From Amyloporia xantha (Eukaryota; Basidiomycota; Agaricomycetes; Polyporales; Adustoporiaceae), in contig JAYKKR010000017.1 of the NCBI GenBank assembly GCA_036971615.1, forward strand, positions 496,001 through 560,000: a DNA stretch of 64,000 bases. The letters run 5' to 3'. How positions within the stretch are numbered: position 1 is the stretch's first letter; each line of letters opens with the position of its first letter. The position numbers and the translations under genes are program-made. The notes below the pieces were generated by a model that saw only the letters and a program-made list of their open reading frames with translations, made no database searches and was not told where the DNA came from. Of this stretch, positions 21,840 through 33,754 are shown piece after piece.

Positions 21840-24144
21840 ATGATGGCTAGCTACTGGACTCAGCGTGAGCAACTCATTCTCGAGGACAGAGCTCAACGCG
21901 TGGACGCCGTACGTGTACAGAACCTATCCGATGTCGAGAAGCAGGCAGACCAGGTCGTACGCACCATCCGTGCTCGCGAGGCTACGTCGGTTTGGGGCGT
22001 AGGGGCCAAGTCCATACTCGATTATACACCAGGAGACAGCAGTCCAAACCTCTTCCCGGGCATGGCATTCTTGACTGGTGTGTCCAACATTCCTATCAAC
22101 GTCCATCTAATGCTTACACATGCGAATGAAGCGCGGGAGACCGTTGTTCAGACAAAGCTATTCCAGATCCTGAGCAAGGTAGGCCGCCGCGATTCGCAGT
22201 GCCATCATGCGAGCGTCTTTGACCATCCTGTCTTAGATGCCGAAAGGTGCCCTGCTCCACGTCCATCTAGACGCTACCGTCAATGTGCGCGTCTTGCTTG
22301 AACTCGCGATCGCTCAACCAGCCATACATGTCCGAGTGTCCGGCCGTCTGACCTCGCGGAATATCAAGTCGACGCTTCCGGATTTCAGGGCATTGGCACA
22401 GGCGCAGTTCTCTGACTTGACGTCTCTTACGGACGAGAAGTATCCGGGTGACGCGTGGGTTCCGTTGTACCGCGCTCGAGAGACATTCGACGCCAGTCTC
22501 GGAGGACCCGTCGGTTTCGATGAGTGGATTATCGGCGCCCTGATGATCAACCCGGGGGAAGCGTACGGAACCCTTGATAGCACAGCAAAGGTTCGCGTGA
22601 ATTTCCACATCTCTGTCGAGATATCTCACCCTTGTGCTTTCACAGATCTGGGCGAAGTTCTCGAGCACGTTTCGCACATGCCATGTACGCAGTCGTGAAA
22701 ATAAGTGATTTGCACAAGTGGTCTGACGTGTGACAAAGCCTCTCATCCATTACACTCCAATATGGAGTGAGTACATTCGTCGATTCCTCCTATCGTCCCT
22801 CGAGGACGGGATCTCCTATGTGGAGGCCCGCGTCAACTTTTTGTATCGGTATGATCAGACACTACAGCTGTCAGCCTGTCAGATAGCTTCCTAGGCTGAT
22901 AATTCTTTATACAGGTACATGACCGGTCCGGATGGTGAAGAGAATATTCCACACCGCGAGTGGCTTATCATGTATGATCGTGTTATGAACGAAGTGAAAG
23001 AGGAGCTGAACAGGCAGGGTCGAGAACATGAATTTGTGGGATCCAAGGTGCTGAGCCATTCACGGCAGTCTATGATCTTGATGCTCACGAGCAAATTCTA
23101 GCTCATCTATACCACAATACGAATGGTCACTTCGGAGGACCTGGAATGGTATCTTGAGGATTGTCTCGCTCTGAAGCAAGAGTTTCCGCATCTAATCGCC
23201 GGTATGTACTCTGGAGCCTCCACACTAGCGACGAGAACTAAACGCACTTGCTGTGGCAAGGTTTTGACCTCGTCGGACATGAAGATTCCCTGAAGCCTCT
23301 CATTGACTATATCGAGCCTCTGACGAGGTTCATGGAGCGCCAGAAGGAATTGGGCATCGACATCCCGTTTATCTTCCACGCTGGAGAAACTCTCGGCGAT
23401 GGCAACTCTCCGGATATGAACCTGTACGATGCGATCCTTCTCGGCACGAAACGGATTGGTCACGGGCGAGTTGAATGCCCATTTACCGACTGGTCAAGAT
23501 GCTGACGTCGCTACAGATTCTCGTTGGTCAAGCACCCGAAGCTCATGGAGATATGTAAGGGGAAGGGCATCGCTGTGGAGGTGTGCCCTATTTCGTGCGT
23601 ACATCACTCTTGCGGAACAGTTTGATCCTCCGTGTCTCATCTAGCGGAATTAGGAACGAAATTCTGGTGAGTATCATCGATTCGACCGGCGTTGATAGAT
23701 GCAATGGCTAAACATAATATGTTTACAAAGCGGTTGACAACGTCTATGCCCATGCATCCTCTACCTGTCCTCGTCAACCATGGGGTTCACGTAGCGTTAT
23801 GCTCAGATGATCCAGCGGTATTCGGCAATATGGGTCTGTCGTTCGACTTCTTCCAGGTGTGTCCGCACTACCGAGCTCATCTTGGGCTATACTCAGTCAA
23901 ATATAAGGTGCTCGTTGCGAGTGAGGTAACGGGACTGATCACATTGGGTGAATTTGCGAAAGATAGTATCAAGGTAATGGCTGCTTTTCTCGGAATACTC
24001 GTCTATATAAGCTGAACGCATCACTTCCAGCACTCGACGTTGAGTATAGAAGAACAGACACACGCTCTTGCTCTTTGGGAGGATCGGTGGCAGAAGTTCC
24101 TGCACTGGGTCGTGCAGGAGTATGGTCGTGCTGATGGAGCCTAG
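21840..24144 (+). CDS. Adenosine deaminase, ADGF/CECR1 type
   Basis: Zinc metal hydrolase that turns adenosine into inosine. Twelve exons give 558 residues: 21840-22178, 22237-22590, 22646-22684, 22739-22848, 22915-23047, 23102-23201, 23261-23465, 23517-23594, 23654-23666, 23731-23856, 23908-23973, 24031-24144. Zinc and catalytic motifs are intact: HVHLDAT (HxH), HAGET with the catalytic Glu, RIGHGFSL, and CSDDPAVFG with the Asp pair. The long N-terminal extension and VCPISNE motif place it in the ADGF group rather than cytosolic ADA. No signal peptide is visible at the chosen start. Exon 9 has only 13 bases, and the intron after GTCACGG (23466) starts with GC, not GT. Both are required to keep the conserved GHGFSL and PISNEILR reading. 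A LINE lies about 220 bp upstream. Confidence 0.9.
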
Positions 24145-24776
24145 TCTGAGTTAAAGACACGTCAATCTTATGCGGCTCTGCTGCACGACAGGCCATTCTA
24201 TCACTGGACGGTAACGATGTTACAAAAGTCTGCGCCGAGTCTGATGAGCAAGATAACTAGCGAAGATATTGGTTTTTGAATAATGAACTGGGACATGCTG
24301 GGTCTGTGGCGCACTACCCGCAGACAGTGAATAGATTCACATTTGTCAAGCAGTCGACATCCTCTGCATCTCTTATTCAGAATGCGGTTCACGTAGCCGA
24401 GATAACTCTGGCAGAAGTGCAAAGTGATCAAATAAGGTCATGAGATAGCCTTTACCGGGCGCCCTCATGCCTCAAGGAAGTGTCAGTAGCACGTTGAACC
24501 GTAATCCGCGACCATATGAGGTGAGCCAAATGTCCTGTATGAGAATGCATTCTTGTTGAGCTTGTTCTCTGTCATTCAATGCTGAATTTGGTTGCATTAT
24601 CTCTCTCCAGACATTGCGCAGTATTCATGACTTGGATCGCAAGGCGACAAGCGCAGAGCCATCGGAGATGTGCTAATCCACAGGCTGAAGCCTTGCATAA
24701 GAGCAATAAATGTGAGAACTCTTTGGCGTTTGCATGCCCGTCTTCCTTCAGCCACTCGTTTGGATTTTCGGCTGTC
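24145..24776. other. Spacer with a possible LINE 3'-end fragment
   Basis: No gene seen. Bases near 24451-24485 (TTTACCGGGCGCCC then CCTCAAGGAAGTG) resemble the 3' untranslated region of the LINE at about 21329-21370. This may be an old short copy or chance. Confidence 0.35.
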
Positions 24777-27279
24777 ATGCTGCACTGTCTGCTATGTCCC
24801 AACTATTCTTGCTCGACAATAAACACATATGACCGGCACCTGAAGTCCGCTCATGGCGAGTCACTTATCTGCCCCCTTTGCGATGGACGTCATTTCACCG
24901 GGTGGCCGGCCTTCCGATCTGTACGTTCTTCTCTTTTCGGGAGCACTACTTTATTGAAAAATCAATATTTGCTATGTTCATCGGAGTAGCACTGCCAATC
25001 GATGCATCGCCCTGTGACGAACTTTTGTGATATGTACTTTGTCAATCTATAGGCTTGAGACACACAAGTTCTGAGTTGCATTTCGTTCTCCTAGCTGTTT
25101 GGAAGGATTCGACAACGTTTACTCTTTAGCACTTGTGAGTATGACAGGCTCTCCCATACATGACCCGGCTGACCCTGACTCACGACCAGCACGTTACAAC
25201 TGCGCACGCTCGAGTCTCATGCAATGTCTGTGGACAAATATACTTTTCCCATGAGCGTCAACAGCATCTCTTCCGATCTGGATTGCACCCGAGATGTTTG
25301 CTGTGTAAAGTTGGTTTCGAGACTGAACAACCACTCCGCGACGTAAGTATACCCTAGTCGCTACAGCTATGCCATGCCACGTCTAACACCTGGATCTTTT
25401 TCTATTGCAGCATTCGTCTTCCGCTCACCCAGAATTGAGATGTGTTGCCTGTGATGAACAATTTCTCTCTCTTGAATCCCTGCACGAACATTATTACGAC
25501 TCTCCTTCTCATCCCTCCTGCGTTGATTGCAGGCGAGGCTTTCGAGAGGATAGCACATACATCAAGGTCCGTCAATCCCTGCACACCTGCACAATCCTAA
25601 TGAAGATTGTTCTATAGCATCGTGAAGACGTGCATCAGATTTTGCATGAACCACAGGTCAAGATTTGCCTGGAAGTGAGTTGGGGCGTCTTCCGGGTGTA
25701 TCGAGTACTGAGTCTTTCTCTGCGCTTGGCAAGGCTGGTCTGACTCCGAGTAATGCTGCTGTCGATGTGCCAGCATCTCTGAATCTAGGGTTCGGCCCGC
25801 CTGCATCGCCCGTTTGGCCGCAGAGTTTCCAACCCCAAATGAAATCACCTTCCCCTGTGCGCATGTTACCCCCACACATATTCAGGTCATCCCCGTCGGA
25901 GTCGAACACAGGTTCTGTGGGAGAACATCGAATGCCATTCCCGAACTCGTCCACGGTCAGGTCACCTTCGAGAGTTGCCTCACCGCGCTCGGCAAGGAGC
26001 TGGACGTCCACACAACCAGCTTCTGTTATGAGTCCCGGCTCGTTTGGCGCAATGACCAGACCGCTATCCCCTGATTTGGGTGCGCAACATTCCACGCAAG
26101 CAGTCTCATCCGTGTTGCCGATGGAGAGCCAGCAGGCCTCGAGACCGCCATCAATAGCATGTAACTCCCTCGTTCAAAGCCCTGTCTCCGCAGGCAGATT
26201 TGTACGTGAATTTACTGAATCCGAAACGGAAGAGCTGGTGCGTACGATATACCACTTTTATGAGTCTTCTCTTGATGATTACATGTATAGCCACTGCCTA
26301 GTGTCCGGTCAAGTCCGCCCACGCGTTCGAGACGACTGGAGTCTGAAGCAGGCCTTCTCACGAGATCACCCTCTCTTCCTGAAACGTGCCCTTCTATAAA
26401 TAGTTGCCAGGGCGGAAGCAGAAGCCCGAGTCCCTCACCTCTGACCGACTCCTCGGACCGTTGCAGGTACGTCTGATTGTTTGTCGCGGCATCGTCTCCA
26501 GAGACAATGCCGTTCTTACGTGACTGTTCAGTTCGCCTGTCGTAATTACGAGTGCAAGCACAGCATCAGTTTTGGCATACTCATTCTCGAGCTCGATGGT
26601 GCTGTCGCGGTCTCCGTCACCGGTCCCAGATTCTCTCGAACCACGAGACTTTCAGATGCCGCTCCCGGAGCTGGGATTCAGCCGGGAAGTGTGCGCCGTT
26701 CCTTCTCCGTTCTGCGTCTCAGATAATGCGTCGAGAAGCGATGAACACCGATTGTCTTCCCCCGTCTCGCGATCTCGTTCCGAGACCCCGGAACAAATTA
26801 CGAGGGCTAATTCTGTCGCTCTTCCTCGATCATCGAAGAAGGAATCTTCGAACTCCAAACTTCTTACTTCTACGGGTTCGGACGGCGAAGGTGAGTCGTG
26901 CGTCCAATCATTGCCTATCATGCGAATTAATGATCGTGGCATAGTTCCCGACATTATTTCTGCACACGACGACGGCGCGCCCGTCGATGACTTGCACGTT
27001 TCTGTCAATTTACCTGATGATGCATGGTCCTCGGCCAAAACAAATCATTGGCATTGCAGAGCATGCAAGCAAGACCCGTGTGACGAACCTTTGGTGACGA
27101 TGTGCGGACACATGTGTTGCAAGAGGTAGGAATTTCATGATCGGACGCACTCGACCTCCGTTGATCTTCTTTTTTTTTACTCCAGCTGTGTCATAAAAAT
27201 GCTATCAGAAGGGTCCGGCCTTACCTGTCCTGCATGCAAACGGGTTGTATTGTTGTCTCTGGATATTTCGGTTGCGTGA
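24777..27279 (+). CDS. C2H2-like zinc-finger protein with C-terminal RING finger (copy 2)
   Basis: Same design as the gene at 15.0-17.3 kb. The start at 24777 gives CLLCPNYSC..H..H and CPLC. A short exon near 25095-25137 codes CLEGFDNVYSLAL. Two repeat exons follow, 25190-25342 (CNVC, HPRCLLCKVGF) and 25411-25566 (CVAC, HPSCVDCRRGF). All begin with a His codon in phase 0, and the next exon starts HREDVH at 25618. A long Ser/Pro-rich, probably disordered middle runs to about 27.0 kb. The C-terminal RING is HCRAC, MCGHMCC, KSC across the intron at about 27127-27185, then CPAC. The RING predicts E3 ubiquitin ligase activity; targets are unknown. Exon limits within the disordered part are uncertain. 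Confidence 0.72.
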
Positions 27280-28501
27280 TTCTCTGACTGGTTCTATTCC
27301 TTCGTCTGTGCTGCTGCATCTTGACCCTTGGGTGGTTCTAATACCCGCGCTCTTCGTTTCGGCTCTTGTTCCTGATGTTCCTGGCCGAGGAGGTGTACCA
27401 TGGCAATCACAATTGACGTTCTTCTTGCCCCTCGTCTAACAATGCTCGCCGAGCCGTGAGCTTCGTATCTTATCTGATAAACGATGACTGAATTAAGTCT
27501 GTCAAAGGTGCCATTCACCGCACCGTCGATTGTCATTTTACGCCTATCTCGATCCAATTATACCCTATTCCCTGCTTGTCGAGTGACGATCCTCCCCCGT
27601 AAATATCCTGCCGTTCCAATCAATATGTGCGTATTACTGGAGCGCATCGCCATGCCTGTCATGGGCGCATGTTTTACGTGTTCTGCGTGTTCTGCGAGCC
27701 AGCCAAGCCATCCGTGACGGCGTGACCCAACCCCGGCAACTGGTACGAATTGCAACACGCACCGGGATTCCTTATGGTACACTGGTTTTTGCACGAGCGT
27801 AGATACGGCTGGGGCGTGCTGCCTTCCGATCGAAGAGACTGGCATTTCGCACACCTGTAGAGGTAGCCGTGCCCAGCGAGGACCCTGCGTGACCAATCCC
27901 TGGGCTGGTCACCGTCGGAGACTATGCACGTCCACTAAGACCGCGGATATTATCTTGGACATACACGCCTGACCTGCAGAGGAGCGAGGGCGACGGTGCT
28001 AGCCGTGTCAGGCGACCTGCACAACGCGCGCTGTAGCAGATACTGTACTTGCACTTCCCGAGCTAGCTTTGAGATTCGCAAAACGAGCCGACCTAGCTAG
28101 CCTCGCAATATAGAGTCTAAGCCTCCTGCTGCGTGGTCGAGTTGCTCTCCTGACCCCGAGGTCAGCTATATCTGTAAAACTGACGTACGCCCAGCAGCAC
28201 CCTTTCCTTTCTGCACATGTCTTCTAGCGCCGTTTGCTGCGAAAACCTCAGCCGCCACATAACCCAATCACCCGCCAAGCCCTCGCTCGTGCATCCATAA
28301 TCCAATTCATTCAAGAATCAATTCGCCGTGCATTCATTCGCTCATGCCCGCAAGCACATTTCGCATCCCGCTTTCGCGTTTCTCATTTTTCATGGAATCA
28401 CATCTATCCTACACACATGGCAAGAGGAAGTTACATTTTGAGTTCGTTCGGCACGCCCTACTAGCCGGCTGGGAGCGCCGCCAAGACAATTAATTGTGCA
28501 T
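27280..28501. other. No recognisable gene
   Basis: Spacer between two convergent genes. Open frames on both strands lack family resemblance. A short palindrome TGACCCCGAGGTCA lies near 28152. Confidence 0.45.
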
Positions 28502-30192
28502 CTAGGCGAGCTCCTGCACGACGCTGGGAGTGGGGGGCCGCTCCTCCTTCTCGTCGAGCGCCTCGTGCGCCTGCTGGTCCTGCAGGTCCTGCCGCTCCTG
28601 CCGTTCCCGCCGGCGCACGCCCGCTGCCGACTCGCGTCCGAAGAGCTTCGTGCGTCCCTACAACAACAACAAAAATTAAAAAGTCAGGGACCATCCCAGA
28701 AACGAGCGGGAAACCCGCTCTGACGCGCGACGCACCTCCTTGAACTTGAGGTAGACGAGGACGACGATGACCGCGACCCAGTAGAGCACGTACGAGACGA
28801 TGCTGCCGATCGTCGCGCTGTTCGTCCAGCCGAAGATGGCGCCGAAGATCGTCCAGCCGTCGCTGTCGAGGTCGTTCTCCGGGTTGCAGCAGTTGATGTG
28901 CCACACCGAGCCGTGCACGTCGAATGAGCCCGGGCCGTCGCCGCCCGTGTCGTCCACGTCCGCACCGACACTGGGGGGAAGGGGGGGGGAGCGCGGTGTC
29001 AATACGGAAACAAGGGCAGAAGGAAGAGACGGGCGGCGCACATGTTGTTGTAGTGCTGCGCGTTGAACGCCCAGACGGCCTTGCTGAGCAGCCCGGAGCC
29101 GATGAGCAGGATGAAGTTCGTCATCACGACCATAAACACGGTCAGTGCTGCGAAAACACGCGGTAGTGGTGGTCAGTTGGGGAGCAGCCACACGCACGGG
29201 GCGCCACTCACTCGTCCGACTCGCAAACGCGTAGATGAGGTACCCGCACACGAGCCCGCACACGAGCCCGACGATGGCTGCAATGGGGATCGCGACGGCG
29301 GGCTGTCCGAGCGAGACACCGCCGACGAAGATGACAGCTTCCATTCCTGCGAAACGTACGCATGTGAGCATCTAGACGGGCATAAAAGACGGGAGACACG
29401 GCACGCACCCTCGCGCATGACGGTGATCAGTGGCAGGATGAAGAGCACCCACTTTCCTGCACGCGTGCCGTTGTCGACCTCTGCAATGAATTCGTTAGCT
29501 GAGGGGAACAATACAACCGGGGAGAGGCAGGGGAGGGACGCACGCTTTCCGGAGAAGGCGCGCTGGAGCTTGACGCGCCATTTGGCCTTGGCGCGGTCCA
29601 TCTTGAGCATGGTGATGCCCATGACGAAGATGATGAGCGACGCGATGAGCTCGAAAATACCTGCATGCAGCGTCAGATGAAAACTGAGCCGGGACCTCGG
29701 CACAAGACACTTACCCTCCCAGAGGTTCTCAGACTTTGCCCACAAGTCAGCAGCCTGCGTGAACCAGACGGCGATGAAGGCAGCGCCGATGGCGAGGGCG
29801 ATGAAGAGACCAAGACCGGAACCGAGGAAGATCTGGATGCGCATTTTGCGCACGAGCCTGCGGGCAGCGACGTCCTCGTCCTCGCTCTCGCTGCTGGGCA
29901 GCTCGGGCTCCCCCGCGACCGCCGCCGAATCGTCGCCAGAGTCATTACCCCCTGGGACGCGGTGGACGAGTCGGAACGCTCGACGGTGGGCTTCTTCTCC
30001 GCGTCCGGGTCTGGGTCCGCGGCGCTCTGTATGGGGGGAATCAGGTCTTCGGCGACGGCGCCGAGACGGGAGGGGTCCTCGTAGACGATCTGCTCGACGA
30101 GACCGAGGAGGACGGAGACGATGATGGCGGCCTCGAGGGTCTCGCGGAAGACGATGAAGAAGATGGGGACGGAGAAGAGGTTGCGGGCCATG
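28502..30192 (-). CDS. FTR1: High-affinity iron permease Ftr1
   Basis: Plasma-membrane permease that takes Fe(III) from its ferroxidase partner. The start at 30192 gives MARNLFSVPIFFIVFRETLEA, which places the first iron-binding RExxE motif (RETLE) in helix 1. The second, REGME in VMREG..MEAVIF, is split by an intron near 29345-29408. About seven hydrophobic helices can be followed: SVLLGLVEQIV, LGLFIALAIGAAFIAVW, ELIASLIIFVMGI, KWVLFILPL, AIPIAAIVGLVCGLVCGYLIY, VFMVVMTNFILLIGSGL and SYVLYWVAVIVVLVYL. An acidic Ser-rich loop follows helix 1 and a charged tail ends at EERPPTPSVVQELA. It is transcribed away from the FET3 ferroxidase across an 807-bp shared promoter, the classical fungal pairing. 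Several short introns interrupt the gene. Confidence 0.92.
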
Positions 30193-30349
30193 GTGTGCGG
30201 GCTACGCCTGTTGAGGCGGAGGGGCACAAGTGCGAGTACGAGTGCGCGGGCGGGGGAAGGGACACCGGTCGACGGAGGGCATGGCTGGGTGTGGCAGGAG
30301 CTATATGAGTGTCCGCGGAGAGCGACTAGGCTCGGGACAAATCGCCAGT

Positions 30350-30358
30350 ATCTGATAA
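30350..30358 (+). promoter_or_regulatory. GATA-factor site 1 (ATCTGATAA)
   Basis: Exact match to the ATCWGATAA core bound by fungal iron-responsive GATA repressors, about 160 bp from the FTR1 start. Confidence 0.7.
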
Positions 30359-30388
30359 TTTTCTGGCTGGGCAGGGTGGGGCCATCTA

Positions 30389-30397
30389 ATCTGATAA
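30389..30397 (+). promoter_or_regulatory. GATA-factor site 2 (ATCTGATAA)
   Basis: Second exact match, 39 bp after site 1, in the same orientation. Confidence 0.7.
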
Positions 30398-30707
30398 GTC
30401 ATCATGAGCGCAGAACGTGACTTGGTCGCGTCGCTCGGAGGGCTTGGCATCGCGCGGCGGACGCGGCTTGGAAAAACACATTGATGCCGCGAAATGTGCT
30501 CAGCAGCATCTGCTCAGGGTTGGCATGCTTGGCCTCTGGGCTGATCACCGCTTCTAGCATCCCATATAATTGGGAGCTGGTCCTATCCGCGAGCCTTGAT
30601 TTCAATGCGAAGGCGCAGGGCCCTGAGCTAGGACGGGAGAGGGTCCGACGGAGGATGGCCTTCGCAGAGAGCAGGGGCGATGCGAATGCGAGATTTGGGG
30701 GGTTTGA

Positions 30708-30718
30708 TTATCAGATAA
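30708..30718. promoter_or_regulatory. GATA-factor site 3, palindromic (TTATCAGATAA)
   Basis: Reads ATCAGATAA on the plus strand and ATCTGATAA on the minus strand, so it offers a core match in both directions. Confidence 0.72.
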
Positions 30719-30767
30719 CAAGGCACAGAGGGGATCTAGATGTGCGATCGGCAGCAGGGTCATTTCG

Positions 30768-30778
30768 TTATCAGATAA
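30768..30778. promoter_or_regulatory. GATA-factor site 4, palindromic (TTATCAGATAA)
   Basis: Same 11 bases as site 3, exactly 60 bp downstream, about 220 bp before the FET3 start. Confidence 0.72.
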
Positions 30779-30999
30779 AATTTCGTCTGGCACGATGTCA
30801 CACCCAGCTCATCGCACGCCTGCAGCCACCAGAGCGGGATGCCCCATTTCCTCCTCCTGAAAAGACTCCTCCGAGGCATGTCCAGGAGATCCGAGCCTCT
30901 TCCTCCCTCTCCCATATCTTATCTCCCTTGCCCCGTGCTCCCTGCCTCGCCCCGTACTTAACTCCCGCATCGAGTAAGAGACAAGTCAACTGAGCACCT

Positions 31000-33754
31000 A
31001 TGTGGTCTGCACTCGCCCTCCTCGCCGCGGCTGCGTCGCCCGCCCTCGCAGGCGTCCAGGAGCTCTGGTGGAACATCACCTACGTCTACGACGCCAACCC
31101 AGACGGCCTCTACCCTCGCCGTGTCGTCGGCATCAACGGGACATGGCCGTAAGTCGTCGTCGTCTTCCAGTCGTCAGCAAAGCTGTCTGTCCATCTGCGG
31201 CGCACGCGGGTGTTCACTCACGACGCGCATATAGTCACCCTTACGCTCGCTAACACCCGCCTTCCACAGCCCGCCCGTGATCAACGTCAACTCGACCGAC
31301 TCGATCCTCCTTCACGCCACGAACAACCTCCCCGACTCGCCCGCGACGCTCCACCACCACGGCATGTTCTTCAACTCCACCTCCTGGATGGACGGCGCCA
31401 TGGGTGTCAGCCAGTGGTCAGTCTTCCTTCCACCCTCTACCCATCTCACGCACCGCACCGACCCGCGCTGACCCGCCTTCGCGCGCCCAACAGCGGGATA
31501 CCGACCAACCAGACGTTCGACTACGTCGTCCCCATCAACAGCTCCGGACAGCACGGCACCTACTGGATACACGCGCACTCCGTCGTACGTGCCCGCGTTT
31601 TTCCTCCCCTTCTTCTCTCCTCCCCGCAGACGCTCACCCCCACCCCCACACAGGGCCAATACGTCGACGGCCTCCGCGCGCCGCTCCTCATCCACCCAGA
31701 GGAGGAGCGGTACTCGTACGACGCCGAGTACACCATCTCCCTCTCGGACTGGTACCACGACCAGCACGCCGTGCTCCTCAAGCAGTTCATCACCCAGGCG
31801 AACCCCGGAGGCGGGGAGCCCGTCCCCGGTACGTGTCCCGCCCCACCCCACCCCACCCCGTCCCGGCGCAGGCATACTTTGCATGCTGCCCGTACGACGC
31901 TAAATGACGATGCTGACGGGACAACAACGCGCACGCACAGACGCGGCGCTGATGTACTTTTCGCAGAACGCGACGTATCTGGGCCCCGCGCCCGGGACGC
32001 ACCCCTCCGCGGTCACCGCCGCGGTTGGCTTCAACGAGAACGCGACGCTGCCATTTGAGGTGCGTGTCTGCGCGCGTCGTCGGGTGCAGGTGGCTGATGT
32101 CTGGTCTGGGACGTAACAGCCGGGAAAGACGTACCGCCTGCGCATCGCGAACATTGGCGCGTTCGCGGGGTTCTTCTTCTGGATCGACGGACATGATATG
32201 CGCATCATCGAGGCGGACGGGGTGCGTTTAATTTTTCTCCTTCCTTTTTTCTCTGCCCCTACTTTCTGCTCCTGCTTCCTCGGGCCGTTACCGCGCACAG
32301 CATGGTCCTCGGCTGACACGCTGCTCGATAGATTGACATCGAGGAGTACCCGATCGACCAGCTCAACCTTGGAGTTGCGCAACGGTACTCGATCCTCGTC
32401 ACAGCCAGGAACGACACGAACGCGAACTGGGCCATCCACGCGAACATGGACACATCCATGTTCGACACCGTTCCGGACACGCTGAACCCCAGTAAGCCAT
32501 CCATTTCTGCACCAGCGCGGGGCGCGTCCCGCGCGCGCAGTTTCCGCCAGCGCCGCTGACCCTCCCCCTACAGACGCGACGTCGTACATCATCTACAACA
32601 GCTCCGCGCCGACGACGGACCTCGGGGCAGTCGACGACTACGAGGCGCTGAACGACACGCTGCTCGTGCCGGTGGACGCGGTGCCGATGGTGCCCCCGAC
32701 GCGGACGATCGAGCTCGAGTTCGACTTCGAGACGATGGACGACGGCACGAACCACGCGCTCATCAACGGCGTGACGTACAACTCGCCGAACGTGCCCGCG
32801 ATCATGTCAGAGCTCACCCTCGGCGCGAACGCGACCGTCGCGGAGGCGTACGGCCCGCAGAGCTTCGTGCTGAACCACCTCGACGTCGTCGATCTCGTCG
32901 TCAAGAACGCGGACTCGGGGAAGCATCCGTTGTGAGTGGCCGTGCTTTTGCTTTGCTTGGGTGCTGCTCTGGTGCTGAACGAGGAGGGGGTGGTAGCCAT
33001 TTGCACGGGCACACGGTGCAGCTCGTGAACTTCGCCGCGGATTACACGTCCGACGACCCGTCGCTCAACCCGCCCATCAACGAGTCGCAGCCGAACCCCA
33101 TGCGCCGCGACACAGTGCTCATCCCCGCCGGGTCGGCATACACCTTCCGCGTCATCGCGGACAACCCCGGCGTCTGGTTCTTCCACTGTACGTCCCGTCC
33201 CCCATCGCACGCTGTCTCCCCGCCGTATTTGCTGACGAATCTCACCTGACGCCCCGCGCGCGATACAGGCCACATCCAGTGGCACCTGGAAGTCGGGCTC
33301 GCGATTCAGCTCATCGAGGCGCCCCTCGTCGCGCAGGAGCGCAACACGATGCCGTCGTACATGAACGAGCAGTGCGCCGCGCTCGGCCTGCCCTTCTCCG
33401 GGAACGCGGCCGGGTTCGCGTCCACGACGGACCTGAGCGGGCTCACGCTCGGGCCGTACCCGCAGAACAACGGCTGGCACTCGAAGGGCATCGGCGCCAT
33501 GGCGGGGTGCGTGTCTCGTTTGTCCATGAATCTGTACACGTCTGACGCGGTTTTCTGTTGTTTTGTATCGCAGATGTGTGCTGACGGCCGTGCTCGGGAT
33601 GATCACCGTCACCTGGTACTCCCTCGGCGGACACATCTCCGAGGCGGAGATCGAGCATGAGGAGCGCCTGCGCATCGAGGCCAAGGTGGAGCGCGGACGC
33701 TTTTTCGGGCTGGCCAAGAAGGTCCGTGGGCTGTCGACCCGGGGGTCGCAGTGA
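31000..33754 (+). CDS. FET3: Multicopper ferroxidase Fet3
   Basis: Oxidises Fe(II) at the cell surface and passes Fe(III) to Ftr1. It starts with a signal peptide (MWSALALLAAAASPALAG). All four copper-ligand boxes are present: HHHGMF, YWIHAHS, HLHGH (reached after the intron at about 32932-33003) and HCHIQWHLE (split by an intron near 33188-33268). The sequence from MRIIEADG to MFDTVPDTLNPN..TSYIIYN is collinear with yeast Fet3 rather than with laccases. Near the C-terminus a membrane helix (CVLTAVLGMITVTWYSLG) is followed by a charged cytosolic tail ending KKVRGLSTRGSQ, the Fet3 membrane anchor. Many N-glycosylation sites occur (NIT, NGT, NST, NAT). About a dozen exons are separated by short introns. 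Confidence 0.93.

Larger units (their letters stand above)
30193..30999. promoter_or_regulatory. Shared divergent promoter of FTR1 and FET3
   Basis: 807 bp between the two start codons. It contains four GATA-factor target sites (listed separately), two of them palindromic, arranged as a pair nearer FTR1 and a pair nearer FET3. A half-match (ATATCTTATCT) lies near 30915. The layout predicts joint iron control of both genes by an SRE/Urbs1/Fep1-type GATA repressor. Confidence 0.7.

Noticed and set aside
31210..32058. Long open frame over the ferroxidase gene
   Set aside because: It runs through FET3 introns in another frame; the copper-binding motifs lie in the spliced FET3 frame. Shadow caused by high GC.
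32638..33717. 359-codon open frame opposite FET3
   Set aside because: Antisense shadow of GC-rich coding sequence, with no family resemblance.
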